The position numbers and the translations under genes are program-made. A DNA stretch of 37,271 nt from Hyphomicrobiales bacterium (lineage in GTDB: Bacteria; Pseudomonadota; Alphaproteobacteria; Rhizobiales; BM303), in assembly GCA_002869085.1 (NCBI GenBank), contig PKTQ01000286.1:1-37271 (forward strand), given 5' to 3'. Below, one piece after another: positions 26,167-35,742 of the stretch; position 1 is the first letter of the stretch, and each line of letters begins with the position of its first letter. A model generated the notes under the pieces. That model worked only from the letters and a program-made list of their open reading frames with translations, was not told where the DNA came from and made no database searches.

Positions 26167-26238
26167 GTCCGGCCCGGACGGGAAGATAGAGTCCGGCCGG
26201 GACGGGATGATAGAGTCCGGCCCGGACGGGATGATAGA
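26167..26238 (+). repeat. Three 24-bp tandem repeats abutting the rimP start
   Basis: Three head-to-tail 24-bp units start at 26167, 26191 and 26215. They differ at only a few bases: unit 1 has GGAAG for GGATG, and unit 2 has GGCCGGGAC for GGCCCGGAC. Units 1 and 3 begin with the 13-nt palindrome GTCCGGCCCGGAC. The repeats are in frame with rimP and open in that frame (SGPDGKIE, SGRDGMIE, SGPDGMIE). They contain in-frame ATGs at 26207 and 26231, and one lies just before them at 26165. Confidence 0.9.
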
Positions 26239-26239
26239 G

Positions 26240-26806
26240 ATGTCACAGGCAGGTGAGCAGCAGGCCCCGGAGGCCCGGTTCTATTCAGAAACCGGCCCGG
26301 CCCTGGCGGTGGCCCGGCTGGCCGAGCCGGTGATCGAGGATATGGGCTACCGGCTGGTGCGGGTGCGCATCTCCGGCGAAAACGGCTGCACGGTGCAGGT
26401 CATGGCCGAGCGTCCCGACGGCACGCTGAACATCGATGATTGCACCGAAATTTCCCGGGTGCTCTCGCCCCTGTTCGACGTGGAGGAGCCGGTGTCCGGG
26501 ACCTATCATCTGGAGGTGTCCTCGCCCGGCATCGACAGACCCCTGGTGCGGGCGTCGGATTTTGGGCGCCATGCCGGCGAGGAGGCCAAGCTGGAGCTGA
26601 AAGCCCCGATGGCCGGCCGCAAGCGCTTTCGCGGGCGCATCGAGGGCGCAGAAGGGGGCGAAGCCCGGATCGTTGTGGATCTGGACGAATTTGAGGAGCC
26701 GCAGGTCATCGGCCTGCCGCTGAATGAGATTGCCGAGGCCAGGATCGTCTTTGATCCCCAGCCTCACAAACCCGGCCGCGCCGGCAAACACCGCAAGAAG
26801 CGGTAG
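26240..26806 (+). CDS. rimP: Ribosome maturation factor RimP
   Basis: RimP helps assemble the 30S subunit. The 188-residue protein has the N-terminal domain (about 20-92: LAEPVIEDMGYRLVRVRI, then NIDDCTEISRVLSPLFDVEE and LEVSSPGIDRPL) and the C-terminal SH3-like domain (about 95-170). A basic tail follows (KPGRAGKHRKKR). The start is ambiguous. ATG 26240 gives a normal length; ATGs at 26231, 26207 and 26165 are in frame and would add 3 to 25 residues encoded by the tandem repeats. GGACGGGATGATAGAG precedes 26240 and can serve as a modest ribosome-binding region. It heads the rimP-nusA-ylxR-infB operon, 44 nt before nusA. Confidence 0.93.
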   Translation: MSQAGEQQAPEARFYSETGPALAVARLAEPVIEDMGYRLVRVRISGENGCTVQVMAERPDGTLNIDDCTEISRVLSPLFDVEEPVSGTYHLEVSSPGIDRPLVRASDFGRHAGEEAKLELKAPMAGRKRFRGRIEGAEGGEARIVVDLDEFEEPQVIGLPLNEIAEARIVFDPQPHKPGRAGKHRKKR

Positions 26807-26850
26807 GGCGCGCCCCGGACGGTGGTTATGGAAAACGGAGAATAAGAGCT

Positions 26851-28488
26851 ATGTCGCAGACAGGCGTAAGCGCAAACCGGCTGGAGCTGTTGCAGATCGC
26901 GGATGCGGTGGCACGGGAGAAGAGCATTGACAAGGGCATTGTGATCTCCGCCATGGAAGAGGCGATTCAGAAGGCGGCCAAATCCCGCTACGGCATGGAA
27001 AACGAAATTCGCGCCGAGATCGACTCCAAGACCGGCGAGATCCGTTTGCAGCGCCTGCTCGAAGTTGTCGAGAATGTGGAGACCGAAGCCACTGAGATCA
27101 GCCTCGAGGAAGCGCTGGCGCGCAATCCGGCCGCCAAGGTCAGCGATTATATCGCCGAGCCGCTGCCGCCGGTGGATTTCGGGCGCATCGCCGCCCAGAG
27201 CGCCAAGCAGGTGATCGTGCAGAAGGTCCGCGACGCCGAGCGCGAGCGCCAATTTGAGGAATATAAGGACCGTACCGGCGAGATCGTGCACGGGCTGGTC
27301 AAGCGGGTCGAATATGGCAATGTGGTGGTGGATCTGGGCCGCGCCGAGGGCGTGGTGCGCCGCGACGAATCCCTGCCGCGCGAGAACTTCCGCAATGGCG
27401 ACCGCATCCGCGCCTATATTTTCGATGTGCGCCGCGAGCAGCGCGGGCCGCAGATCTTCCTGTCGCGCACCCGGCCCGAATTCATGGCCAAGCTGTTTGC
27501 CCAGGAAGTGCCGGAGATTTATGACGGCATCATCGAAATCCGCTCGGTGGCCCGCGATCCGGGCAGCCGCGCCAAGATCGCGGTCATCTCCAATGACAGC
27601 TCCATCGACCCGGTGGGCGCCTGTGTCGGCATGCGCGGCAGCCGCGTCCAGGCGGTGGTGAACGAGCTGCAGGGCGAAAAGATCGACATTATCCCCTGGT
27701 CGCCCGACGCGGCCACCTTCATCGTCAATGCGCTGGTGCCGGCCGAGGTCGCCAAGGTGGTGCTGGACGAGGATGCCGAGCGCATCGAGGTGGTGGTGCC
27801 CGACGAGCAACTCAGCCTGGCCATTGGCCGGCGCGGCCAGAATGTGCGTCTGGCCTCCCAGCTCACCGGCTGGGATATCGATATTCTCACCGAAGAGGAG
27901 GAATCGACCCGCCGCCAGGCCGAATTCAATCAGCGCAGCGAAATGTTCATGGAGGCGCTCGACGCCGACGAGCTGATCGCCCAGCTCCTGACCTCGGAAG
28001 GGTTTTCCTCGGTGGAGGAAGTCGCCTATGTCCAGCTCGAGGAGATTGCCGGCATTGAGGGCTTTGACGAGGACATCGCCGAGGAAATCCAGACCCGCGC
28101 CCGCGAATATCTCGACCGGCAGAACCGGGAGAACGACGCCCGCCGCAAGGAACTGGGCGTGGAGGACGAGCTGATCTCCATCACCGGCATGAACATGGCC
28201 ATGATGGTGGCGCTCGGCGAGGACGGCATCAAGACGGTTGAGGATTTCGCAGGCTGCGCCACCGACGATCTGATCGGCTGGAACGAGCGCGACCGCGAAA
28301 AGGGCGAGAATGTGCATAATGACGGCATTCTGGAAAGCTTCAAGCTGTCGGCAGAGCAGGCCAATGAGATGATCATGGAAGCGCGCATCACGGCGGGCTG
28401 GATCACCGAGCAGGATCTGAACGCCGATGCGGAAGCCGGCGAGGCCGGGGAGGCCGAGGCTGAAGCTGAAACGGAAGCCGAGGGGTAA
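26851..28488 (+). CDS. nusA: Transcription termination/antitermination protein NusA
   Basis: NusA binds RNA polymerase and nascent RNA to control pausing, termination and antitermination. The 545-residue protein has the N-terminal polymerase-binding domain (about 1-130), an S1 domain (about 133-200, [21 protein letters not shown]) and two KH domains (about 200-350). These include [22 protein letters not shown] and [21 protein letters not shown]-terminal helix-hairpin-helix acidic repeats cover about 365-515. The tail is low-complexity Glu/Ala. GGAG lies upstream of the ATG. Since NusA can act on its own operon leader in other bacteria, the attenuator before rimP may be one of its targets; this is inference. 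Confidence 0.97.
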   Translation: MSQTGVSANRLELLQIADAVAREKSIDKGIVISAMEEAIQKAAKSRYGMENEIRAEIDSKTGEIRLQRLLEVVENVETEATEISLEEALARNPAAKVSDYIAEPLPPVDFGRIAAQSAKQVIVQKVRDAERERQFEEYKDRTGEIVHGLVKRVEYGNVVVDLGRAEGVVRRDESLPRENFRNGDRIRAYIFDVRREQRGPQIFLSRTRPEFMAKLFAQEVPEIYDGIIEIRSVARDPGSRAKIAVISNDSSIDPVGACVGMRGSRVQAVVNELQGEKIDIIPWSPDAATFIVNALVPAEVAKVVLDEDAERIEVVVPDEQLSLAIGRRGQNVRLASQLTGWDIDILTEEEESTRRQAEFNQRSEMFMEALDADELIAQLLTSEGFSSVEEVAYVQLEEIAGIEGFDEDIAEEIQTRAREYLDRQNRENDARRKELGVEDELISITGMNMAMMVALGEDGIKTVEDFAGCATDDLIGWNERDREKGENVHNDGILESFKLSAEQANEMIMEARITAGWITEQDLNADAEAGEAGEAEAEAETEAEG

Positions 28489-28499
28489 GAGTTAGCGGA

Positions 28500-29135
28500 T
28501 TGAGTGAGCGCACCTGCATCATTACCCGCCGCCAGGGGACGCCGGATGAGATGATCCGTTTTGTCGCCGCGCCTGACGGCGAGGTGGTGCCGGATCTGAA
28601 GGCCCGGCTGCCCGGCCGCGGCGCCTGGGTCACAGCCAGAACCGATCTGGTCGCCCGGGCGGCGGCCAAGGGCGCTTTTGCCCGGGCGCTGAAGATGAAG
28701 GTGCGGGCGCCGGAAGATCTGGCTGAGCGGGTCGCCGGACTGCTGAAACAACAGGCCCTCGGCGCCCTCTCCATGGCGACGGGGGCGGGCCAGGTGGTGG
28801 CCGGCTTCGCCAAATCCGAAGCCGCCATCGCCGCGGGCAAGGCCGGTGTCGTGCTGCACGGCGCCGACGGCGCCCCGGACGGGCTGCGCAAGCTGCGCCA
28901 AGCCGCGCGCCGCGTCTCAGATGAAGGCGCGGCCGGTCCGCAATGGATCACCGGGTTCAATTCGGATGAATTGGGCTTGGCCATGGGGCGTGAAAGTGTG
29001 GTACATGCTGTCGTGAAACCGGGACGCATGGCCGCGGCTTTTGCGCGAAAAGCCATGAAATGGCATCATTTTGTCGATGCCGATGGAATTGAGGATGATA
29101 TGACGGTGCCGGCTGGCAGCACCGCACGGGAATGA
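28500..29135 (+). CDS. ylxR: YlxR-family RNA-binding protein with L7Ae-like C-terminal domain
   Basis: The 211-residue protein has an N-terminal YlxR (DUF448) domain (about 1-75: [19 protein letters not shown], then PGRGAWVTA) and a C-terminal L7Ae/L30e-like segment (about 85-160: [34 protein letters not shown]). This two-domain form is typical of alphaproteobacteria and is found between nusA and infB. It probably binds RNA or nucleoid factors; YlxR proteins elsewhere influence transcription and RNase P, but the role here is unknown. Initiation is probably at TTG 28500, 11 nt after nusA. Its TGA overlaps the infB ATG (ATGA), so translation is coupled. Confidence 0.9.
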   Translation: MSERTCIITRRQGTPDEMIRFVAAPDGEVVPDLKARLPGRGAWVTARTDLVARAAAKGAFARALKMKVRAPEDLAERVAGLLKQQALGALSMATGAGQVVAGFAKSEAAIAAGKAGVVLHGADGAPDGLRKLRQAARRVSDEGAAGPQWITGFNSDELGLAMGRESVVHAVVKPGRMAAAFARKAMKWHHFVDADGIEDDMTVPAGSTARE

Positions 29136-31669
29136 GTATGAGCGATAAAGACGATACCGAAGGCAAGAAACTTTCAGCCCCGGGCAAGCGACTCAGCCTG
29201 ACGCGGACCGTGGATGCGGGCCGGGTCAAGCAGAGTTTTTCCCATGGCCGCAGCAAGTCTGTGGTGGTTGAAAAACGGCGCAAGCGCGTCATGCGTCCGA
29301 TGGACGGCCCCGCGGCGGCTGAAAAGCCGGCGGCTCCGGCCGCCAAGCCGGCTGCGCCTGCCCCCGCCTCCGCCAGGACCGAGCCCGCCAAGGCGCCGGC
29401 GCCGCGTCCGGGCCGCGATGCGCCGAGCCTGACCGATGATGAGATGAAAGCCCGCGCCCATGCGCTGGAAGAGGCCCGCACCCGCGAGGTCGAGGACCGG
29501 ATTCGCGCCGAGCGCGAGGCCAAGGAGCGCGCCGAGCGCGAAGCGATCGAGAAGCGCGAGGCCGAGGAACGGGCCAAGCGCGAGGCCGAAGAGGCAGCCC
29601 GCCTGGCCGCCGAGCGCGCCGAGGCCGAGCGCCTCGCCGCCATCGAGCAGGCCAAGGCGCCGGCCCCGTCCGAGAAGCCGGCCGCCAAGCCGGCACCGGC
29701 GGAAAAGAGCGACGATGACGCCGCGCGCAAGAAGCGCCAGCGCCCCGAAGTCAAACAGCCGGCCCGCAAGGCTGCGACCGGCGACCGCCGGCGCGGCAAG
29801 CTGACCATTGCCAATGCGCTGGACGATTCGCCGCGCCAGCGCTCGCTGGCCTCGATCCGCCGGCAGCAGAAAAAGAACAAGCAGACCGCCACCGCCGAGG
29901 CCCGGCAGAAGATCGCCCGCGAAATCGTCATCCCGGAAGCCATCACCATTCAGGAACTGGCCAACCGCATGGCCGAGCGCGCTGTGGATGTGATCAAGAT
30001 TCTGATGTCTCAGGGCCAGATGATGAAGATCAACGACATTCTGGACGCCGACACCGCCCAGATCATCGCCGAGGAGATGGGCCATCACGTCAAGCGTGTC
30101 GCCGAGGCCGATGTGGAAGAAGGCCTCTACGGCGAGGATGACGACAGCGAAGACATGCTGCCGCGCCCGCCGGTGGTGACCATTATGGGCCATGTCGATC
30201 ACGGCAAGACCTCCCTGCTCGACGCCCTGCGCGAAACCGATGTGGTGGCCGGCGAGGCCGGTGGCATCACCCAGCATATCGGCGCCTATCAGATCGAGGT
30301 CGGCACGGGCCAGAAGGTGACCTTCCTGGACACCCCCGGCCATGCCGCCTTTACCGCCATGCGCGCCCGCGGCGCCAAATCGACCGATATCGTGGTGCTG
30401 GTGGTGGCTGCCGATGACGGGGTCATGCCCCAGACCATCGAGGCGATCAACCACGCCAAGGCGGCCGAGGTGCCGATCATCGTCGCCATCAACAAGATGG
30501 ACAAGCCCGATGCCGATCCGAGCCGCGTGCGCAATGAATTGCTGCAGCACGAAGTGTTCGTCGAAAGCATGGGCGGCGACATTCTGGAAGTGGAGGTCTC
30601 CGCCCTCAAGCGCCAGAATCTCGACAAGCTGGTCGAGACCATCCTGCTGCTGGCCGAAGTGCAGGAATTCAAGGCCAATCCGAACCGGCTCGCCGAGGGC
30701 AGCGTGATCGAAGCCAAGCTCGACAGGGGCCGCGGCCCGGTGGCCACGGTTCTGGTGCAGCGCGGCACGCTGCATACCGGTGAGATTTTCGTGGCCGGCT
30801 GCGAATGGGGCAAGGTACGCGCCCTGCTCGACGACAAGGGCCGCCAGGTGGCCGATGCGCCGCCCTCTCTGCCGGTTGAGGTGCTGGGGCTGGGCGGTAC
30901 GCCCGAAGCGGGCGATCTGTTCGCCGTGGTCGAGTCGGAAGCCCGCGCCCGCGAAATCACCACCTATCGCCAGCGCAAGGACCGTGACCAGCGCGCCGCC
31001 GGTCTCGGCCGCACCTCGCTGGAGCAGATGATGCACCAGATCGGCCAGACCGGGAAGAAGGAACTGCCCATCCTCATCAAGGGCGATGTGCAGGGCTCGG
31101 TCGAAGCCATTAACGGGGCGCTCGACAAACTCGGCACCGACGAGGTCGTCGCCCGCATCGTCCATTCCGGCGTCGGCGGCATCACCGAATCCGATGTCAC
31201 CCTGGCCACCGCTTCCAATGCGGTCATCGTCGGCTTCAATGTGCGCGCCAATAGCCAGGCCCGCCAGGCCGCCGAGCAGGAAGGCATCGAAATCCGGTAT
31301 TACGCGGTCATTTACGACCTGGTCGACGATATCAAGGCGGCCATGTCCGGCCTGCTCGATCCGACCCTGCGCGAGACCTTCTTCGGCAATGCCGAGGTCC
31401 AGGAGGTGTTCCACATCTCCAAGGTGGGCAAGGTGGCCGGCTGCCGGGTGACCGAGGGCGTGGTGCGCCGCGGCGCCCAGGTGCGCCTCATTCGCGATGA
31501 CGTGGTGATCCATGAGGGCACATTGTCGACCCTGAAACGCTTCAAGGACGAGGTGAAGGAAGTCAATGCCGGACAGGAATGCGGCATGGCTTTCGAAAAA
31601 TACCAGGATTTGAAAGCCGGCGATGTGATCGAATGTTTCGAGGTGGAAACCATCGAGCGCACGCTCTAA
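29132..31669 (+). CDS. infB: Translation initiation factor IF-2
   Basis: IF-2 is the GTPase that brings fMet-tRNA to the 30S subunit and promotes 50S joining. The 845-residue protein has a long charged, Ala/Glu/Arg-rich N-terminal region (about 60-220, likely helical) and an IF2_N domain (about 268-320, [21 protein letters not shown]). The G domain carries G1 GHVDHGKT at 353-360, G3 DTPGH from D400 and G4 NKMD from N454. Domains II-IV, including the C-terminal initiator-tRNA binding part, follow. ATG 29132 overlaps the ylxR stop. A second in-frame ATG at 29138 has better spacing from CGGGA and may be used instead or as well. Confidence 0.97.
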   Translation: MSMSDKDDTEGKKLSAPGKRLSLTRTVDAGRVKQSFSHGRSKSVVVEKRRKRVMRPMDGPAAAEKPAAPAAKPAAPAPASARTEPAKAPAPRPGRDAPSLTDDEMKARAHALEEARTREVEDRIRAEREAKERAEREAIEKREAEERAKREAEEAARLAAERAEAERLAAIEQAKAPAPSEKPAAKPAPAEKSDDDAARKKRQRPEVKQPARKAATGDRRRGKLTIANALDDSPRQRSLASIRRQQKKNKQTATAEARQKIAREIVIPEAITIQELANRMAERAVDVIKILMSQGQMMKINDILDADTAQIIAEEMGHHVKRVAEADVEEGLYGEDDDSEDMLPRPPVVTIMGHVDHGKTSLLDALRETDVVAGEAGGITQHIGAYQIEVGTGQKVTFLDTPGHAAFTAMRARGAKSTDIVVLVVAADDGVMPQTIEAINHAKAAEVPIIVAINKMDKPDADPSRVRNELLQHEVFVESMGGDILEVEVSALKRQNLDKLVETILLLAEVQEFKANPNRLAEGSVIEAKLDRGRGPVATVLVQRGTLHTGEIFVAGCEWGKVRALLDDKGRQVADAPPSLPVEVLGLGGTPEAGDLFAVVESEARAREITTYRQRKDRDQRAAGLGRTSLEQMMHQIGQTGKKELPILIKGDVQGSVEAINGALDKLGTDEVVARIVHSGVGGITESDVTLATASNAVIVGFNVRANSQARQAAEQEGIEIRYYAVIYDLVDDIKAAMSGLLDPTLRETFFGNAEVQEVFHISKVGKVAGCRVTEGVVRRGAQVRLIRDDVVIHEGTLSTLKRFKDEVKEVNAGQECGMAFEKYQDLKAGDVIECFEVETIERTL

Positions 31670-31696
31670 TCCCTTGATTGCTAGATAAAACCGCCT

Positions 31697-31729
31697 GCCG
31701 GGAAGATGGCGTTTCGCCTTCTGCCCGGC
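31697..31729 (+). other. Long stem-loop between infB and rbfA
   Basis: GCCGGGAAGATGGC (31697-31710) and GCCTTCTGCCCGGC (31716-31729) pair over 14 positions with two mismatches and a GTTTC loop. No T-run follows, so transcription probably continues into rbfA. It may be a processing or stabilising element that sets different levels of infB and rbfA. Confidence 0.45.
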
Positions 31730-31755
31730 CGGAGCGGGAATATGGGCTGAATATC

Positions 31756-32148
31756 ATGAGCCGAAACCGCGAACCGAGCCAGAGACAATTGCGGGTGGGG
31801 GAATTGCTGCGCCATGAACTGGCCAGCCTGCTGGCTCGCGGCGAAATTCACGAGCCGGTGCTGCAGAGCGTGGCGGTGACGGTGAGCGAAGTGCGCGTCA
31901 GCCCCGATCTGAAACAGGCCACCGCCTATATCGTGCCGCTCGGCGGCGCCCATCTGCCCGAGGTGCTGGAGGCGCTGATGCGCGCCCGCAAATATATCCG
32001 TGGCTGTGTCGGCCATGCGGTCGGGCTCAAATATGCGCCGCAAATCGCCTTCGAGGCCGATACCAGCTTCGACTATTCCGATCGCATCGAGGCCATTTTG
32101 CACAGCCCGGCGGTGGAACGCGACCTGAGTGCGGACGAAGACGGCTGA
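31756..32148 (+). CDS. rbfA: Ribosome-binding factor A
   Basis: RbfA is a KH-fold protein that binds the 30S subunit and aids 16S rRNA 5'-end maturation and cold adaptation. The 130-residue product is of normal size and shows SQRQLRVGELLRHELASLL, VTVSEVRVSPDLKQATAYIVPLGG and the IRGCVGHAVGLKYAPQIAFEAD segment. I chose ATG 31756; an in-frame TTG at 31678 would add 26 residues that overlap the intercistronic hairpin. truB starts 1 nt after its stop. Confidence 0.94.
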   Translation: MSRNREPSQRQLRVGELLRHELASLLARGEIHEPVLQSVAVTVSEVRVSPDLKQATAYIVPLGGAHLPEVLEALMRARKYIRGCVGHAVGLKYAPQIAFEADTSFDYSDRIEAILHSPAVERDLSADEDG

Positions 32149-32149
32149 G

Positions 32150-33076
32150 ATGGGGCGCAGGCGCAAGGGGCGGGCGGTCAGTGGCTGGCTCGCCCTCGAC
32201 AAACCCATCGGTATGACCTCGACCCAGGCCCTGGGCAAGGCGCGCTGGCTGTTCGGCGCCGCCAAGGCCGGCCATGGCGGCACCCTCGACCCGCTGGCCT
32301 CGGGCCTGCTGCCGATCGCTTTCGGCGAAGCCTGCAAGACCGTGAATTATGCCATGCAGGGCCGTAAGGTCTATCGCTTCACCATCGCCTGGGGCGCCCA
32401 GACCAGCACCGACGATACCGAAGGCGAGATCATCGCCGCCAGCGACAAGCGCCCCTCGCTAGGTGAGATCGAGGCGGTACTGCCGCGCTTTCGCGGCTGC
32501 ATCTCCCAGGTGCCGCCGCAATTCTCCGCCCTCAAGGTGGACGGCGCCCGCGCCTATGATCTGGCCCGCCAGGGCGAGCATGTCGAACTGGCGGCCCGGC
32601 AAGTCGATATTGACAGCCTGACCCTTGTCGATATGCCGGATGCGGATCATTGCCGGCTCGAAGCGGTGTGCGGCAAGGGCACTTATGTGCGCGCCCTGGC
32701 GCGCGATATTGCCCTGGCGCTCGGCACTTGCGGCCATGTCACATCCCTCAGGCGCGTCGCCGTCGGCGCCTTTGCCGAAGCGGATATGATTTCTCTGGAA
32801 GTTTTGCAGGAAATGCGCCATATTGGCGCGCCTTTTGAGGAGTTCGACAGACTGCTCAAACCCGTTGCGACCGTGCTGGACGACATCCCGGCGCTGGCCG
32901 TCAACAAAATGGAGGCTGCCCGTCTGAAACAGGGGCAGCCTGTTTTCGTACACGGACAAGGCGATTTCCCTGTCGAAGGCACGGTTTATGCCCAGTCGCA
33001 CGGTGTCCCCGTCGCGATCGCCGAGATGAGGGAAGGTCTGCTGCATCCGTTGCGTGTTTTTAACCTGCCCGTCTGA
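32150..33076 (+). CDS. truB: tRNA pseudouridine(55) synthase TruB
   Basis: TruB makes pseudouridine 55 in the T-loop of tRNAs. The 308-residue protein has the family start [17 protein letters not shown], the catalytic aspartate in [17 protein letters not shown] (about 41-57), the GACKTVNY-like motif [10 protein letters not shown] and the [17 protein letters not shown] segment. The C-terminal PUA-like part is present. I chose ATG 32150, one base after the rbfA stop; an in-frame GTG at 32129 would add 7 residues. Confidence 0.96.
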   Translation: MGRRRKGRAVSGWLALDKPIGMTSTQALGKARWLFGAAKAGHGGTLDPLASGLLPIAFGEACKTVNYAMQGRKVYRFTIAWGAQTSTDDTEGEIIAASDKRPSLGEIEAVLPRFRGCISQVPPQFSALKVDGARAYDLARQGEHVELAARQVDIDSLTLVDMPDADHCRLEAVCGKGTYVRALARDIALALGTCGHVTSLRRVAVGAFAEADMISLEVLQEMRHIGAPFEEFDRLLKPVATVLDDIPALAVNKMEAARLKQGQPVFVHGQGDFPVEGTVYAQSHGVPVAIAEMREGLLHPLRVFNLPV

Positions 33077-33102
33077 AGCACTGCTTGACGGGCGCATATA
33101 TG

Positions 33103-33108
33103 AAGGAG
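33103..33108 (+). promoter_or_regulatory. Ribosome-binding site of rpsO
   Basis: AAGGAG lies 6 nt before the ATG at 33115 and fixes that ATG as the start over an in-frame TTG at 33085. Confidence 0.8.
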
Positions 33109-33114
33109 TTATCG

Positions 33115-33384
33115 ATGTCGGTTTCACCCGAGCGCAAGCAGGAACTGATCAAGGAATTTGCTTTGCAGGAAGGCGACACAGGTTCGCCGGAAGTTCAGGT
33201 TGCCATTCTCACCGAACGGATCACCAATCTGACCGAACACTTTAAGAGTCACAAAAAAGACAACCATTCCCGCCGTGGGCTGCTGAAAATGGTCAGCCAG
33301 CGCCGCCGCCTGCTTGACTATGTCAAAGCTGGCGATGAGGAAAGGTACAAAAAACTGATCACGCGCCTCGGCATTCGCCGCTAG
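33115..33384 (+). CDS. rpsO: 30S ribosomal protein S15
   Basis: S15 is a primary 16S rRNA-binding protein of the 30S platform. The 89-residue product has the exact family size and sequence pattern: [40 protein letters not shown] and LLDYVK. It lies between truB and pnp, as in most proteobacteria. In E. coli S15 represses its own translation through a leader pseudoknot; I did not identify such a structure here. Confidence 0.98.
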   Translation: MSVSPERKQELIKEFALQEGDTGSPEVQVAILTERITNLTEHFKSHKKDNHSRRGLLKMVSQRRRLLDYVKAGDEERYKKLITRLGIRR

Positions 33385-33396
33385 CCTGATCACCCT

Positions 33397-33421
33397 ATCA
33401 ACCACCGCGTTGATTCTGTTT
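33397..33421 (+). terminator. Weak terminator-like hairpin after rpsO
   Basis: ATCAAC (33397-33402) and GTTGAT (33409-33414) pair around a 6-nt loop, followed by TCTGTTT. The short stem suggests partial termination at best, so some rpsO transcripts probably read into pnp. Confidence 0.35.
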
Positions 33422-33488
33422 GAGTTCCGTACCAGTACGATTGCCGGGCATCCTGCCCGCTATGGTCCGATTCGAGGATAAACAAGAA

Positions 33489-33514
33489 GATGCCGCCGGG
33501 TACGGAGCGGCATC
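33489..33514 (+). promoter_or_regulatory. Stem-loop in the pnp 5' leader
   Basis: GATGCCGC (33489-33496) and GCGGCATC (33507-33514) are perfect 8-bp arms around a 10-nt loop, ending 5 nt before the AGG ribosome-binding site of pnp. A GGGCA-TCC-TGCCC hairpin lies upstream, near 33446-33458. In E. coli the pnp leader carries a hairpin cut by RNase III and used for PNPase autoregulation; an analogous role is inferred from position only. Confidence 0.5.
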
Positions 33515-33529
33515 GAAGCAGGTATGAAA

Positions 33530-35665
33530 ATGTTTGAAATTCACAGAGAAGAAATTGAATGGGGCGGCCGCCCGCTGGTGATGGAAACCGGCAAGGTCGC
33601 ACGCCAGGCCGACGGCGCCGTCGTCGTCACCTATGGCGAGACCACCGTGCTGGCCACGGTCGTCGCCGAGCACCAGCCGCGTCCGGGGATCGATTTTTTC
33701 CCCCTTTCGGTGCACTACCAGGAGAAATTCTATGCTGCCGGCAAAATCCCCGGCGGTTATCTGAAGCGCGAGGCGCGCCCCTCCGACAAGGAAACCCTCA
33801 CCTCGCGTCTGATCGACCGGCCGATCCGGCCGCTATTCGCCAAGGGCTTCAACAATGAGACCCAGGTGATCATCAATGTGCTCAGCCACGACATGGAAAA
33901 CGACCCTGATGTGGTGGCCATGGTCGCCACTTCGGCCGCGCTGACCATTTCCGGCATTCCCTTTCTCGGTCCGATCGGCGGCGCCCGCGTCGGCCTGATC
34001 AACGGCGAATATATTCTCAACCCCAATATCGACGAAATGCCCGAGAGCAAGCTCGACCTTGTGGTCGCCGGCACCAGCGATGCGGTGCTGATGGTCGAAT
34101 CCGAAGCCAGCGAGCTGTCCGAGGACGACATGCTGGGCGCGGTGACCTTCGGTCATAAGGGCTTCCAGCCGGTGATCGAGGCCATTGTCAAGCTGGCCGA
34201 GAAATGCGCCAAGGAACCGCGCGATCTCGTGGTGTCGGACAATTCCGAAACCGTCGCCAAGGTCGAGGAACTGGTCGCCGAAAAATTGCAGACCGCCTAT
34301 CAGATCGCCGACAAGATGGACCGCCAGGCCGCCGTCGCCGCAGCCCGCACCGTCGTCACCGAGGCCCTGTGCCCGGAAGATGGCGAAGGGCTCGATTCCG
34401 GCGAAGTGTCCGGTGCCTTCAAAACGGTTGAAAAGCGCATCGTGCGCGGCTCGATCCTGAAAACCGGCAAGCGCATTGACGGGCGCGGCCTGGAAGATGT
34501 GCGCCCCATTCTCGCCGAGGTTGGGGTTCTGCCCCGCACCCACGGCGCCGCCCTGTTTACTCGCGGCGAAACCCAGGCCCTGGCCGTGACCACCCTGGGC
34601 ACCAGCGATGACGAGCAGTTCATCGATTCGATCGAGGGCACCAAGCGCAACCATTTCATGTTGCACTACAACTTCCCGCCGTTCTCGGTGGGCGAGGCCG
34701 GCCGTGTCGGTTTCACCGGCCGGCGCGAGATTGGCCATGGCAAGCTGGCCTGGCGGGCGCTGAACCCGGTCATGCCGACCAAGGAAGAGTTCCCCTACAC
34801 CATCCGCATCGTCTCGGAGATCACCGAATCCAACGGTTCGTCCTCCATGGCCACCGTGTGCGGCTCTTCCCTGTCGATGATGGATGCGGGCGTGCCGCTC
34901 AAGCGTCCGGTTTCGGGCATTGCCATGGGCCTGATCAAGGAAGGCGACGAGTTCGCCGTCCTGTCCGATATTCTGGGTGATGAAGATCATCTGGGCGATA
35001 TGGACTTCAAGGTCGCCGGCACCGAAAACGGCATCACCTCCCTGCAGATGGACATCAAGATCACCGGCATCACCGAGGAAATCATGCACAAGGCTCTGGC
35101 TCAGGCCAAGGGCGGCCGCATGCATATTCTGGGTGAAATGTCCAAGGCTCTGACTGAAAACCGGGCCGAGGTCGGTGAATTTGCCCCGCGCATCGAAGTG
35201 ATGCAGATTCCGGTCGACAAGATCCGCGACGTCATCGGCACCGGCGGCAAGATCATCCGCCAGATCGTCGAGGAAACCGGCGCCAAGGTGAATGTCAATG
35301 ATGACGGCGTCATCAACATCGCCTCCAGCGACAAGGACTCGATTGCCGCGGCGATGAAATGGATCAAGGGCATCACAGCCGAGCCGGAAGTTGGCGAGAT
35401 CTATGACGGCAAGGTGGTGAAAGTGGTCGATTTCGGCGCTTTCGTGAACTTCTTCGGCCCCAAGGACGGCCTGGTTCACATCTCGCAGCTCGCCCCGCAG
35501 CGGGTCGGCAAGGTCACCGATGTGGTCAATGAGGGCGATGACGTCAAGGTCAAGCTGCTCGGCTTCGACGATCGCGGCAAGGTGCGCCTGTCGATGAAGG
35601 TTGTCGATCAGGAAACCGGCGAGGAAATCCCCGCCGAGCCGCGCCAGCCCCGCAACGAGGACTGA
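33530..35665 (+). CDS. pnp: Polyribonucleotide nucleotidyltransferase (PNPase)
   Basis: PNPase degrades RNA from the 3' end by phosphorolysis and is a degradosome component. The protein of about 711 residues has two RNase PH domains separated by an all-helical domain. A KH domain follows (about 550-615, [20 protein letters not shown]), then an S1 domain (about 620-690, [20 protein letters not shown]). I prefer ATG 33530, which gives [13 protein letters not shown] and has AGG 7 nt upstream. ATG 33524, two codons earlier, is only 1 nt from that AGG. A strong terminator follows. Confidence 0.97.
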   Translation: MFEIHREEIEWGGRPLVMETGKVARQADGAVVVTYGETTVLATVVAEHQPRPGIDFFPLSVHYQEKFYAAGKIPGGYLKREARPSDKETLTSRLIDRPIRPLFAKGFNNETQVIINVLSHDMENDPDVVAMVATSAALTISGIPFLGPIGGARVGLINGEYILNPNIDEMPESKLDLVVAGTSDAVLMVESEASELSEDDMLGAVTFGHKGFQPVIEAIVKLAEKCAKEPRDLVVSDNSETVAKVEELVAEKLQTAYQIADKMDRQAAVAAARTVVTEALCPEDGEGLDSGEVSGAFKTVEKRIVRGSILKTGKRIDGRGLEDVRPILAEVGVLPRTHGAALFTRGETQALAVTTLGTSDDEQFIDSIEGTKRNHFMLHYNFPPFSVGEAGRVGFTGRREIGHGKLAWRALNPVMPTKEEFPYTIRIVSEITESNGSSSMATVCGSSLSMMDAGVPLKRPVSGIAMGLIKEGDEFAVLSDILGDEDHLGDMDFKVAGTENGITSLQMDIKITGITEEIMHKALAQAKGGRMHILGEMSKALTENRAEVGEFAPRIEVMQIPVDKIRDVIGTGGKIIRQIVEETGAKVNVNDDGVINIASSDKDSIAAAMKWIKGITAEPEVGEIYDGKVVKVVDFGAFVNFFGPKDGLVHISQLAPQRVGKVTDVVNEGDDVKVKLLGFDDRGKVRLSMKVVDQETGEEIPAEPRQPRNED

Positions 35666-35696
35666 TCCTGGTCAGACCTCGGTGCAATGACAATTC

Positions 35697-35728
35697 AGCC
35701 CCGGCGGAGCGATCCGCCGGGGCTTTTT
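35697..35728 (+). terminator. Rho-independent terminator after pnp
   Basis: AGCCCCGGCGGA (35697-35708) pairs perfectly with TCCGCCGGGGCT (35713-35724) across a GCGA loop and is followed by TTTT. It closes the rpsO-pnp region 31 nt after the pnp stop. The convergent gene ends at 35743, and the hairpin lacks a T-run in that direction. Confidence 0.93.
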
Positions 35729-35742
35729 CCTGGCCTGATGGC

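Noticed and set aside
26167-26238. CRISPR-like array
   Set aside because: The three 24-bp units are directly abutting with no spacers, and no cas genes are present. They are simple tandem repeats.
26764-28317. Minus-strand open frame of about 520 codons
   Set aside because: Antisense shadow of nusA, with no coding features of its own.
29174-31513. Minus-strand open frame of about 780 codons
   Set aside because: Antisense shadow of infB. The translation is a His/Gly/Leu-rich sequence without recognisable motifs.
33833-35479. Minus-strand open frame of about 550 codons
   Set aside because: Antisense shadow of pnp, whose domains and motifs are intact on the plus strand.
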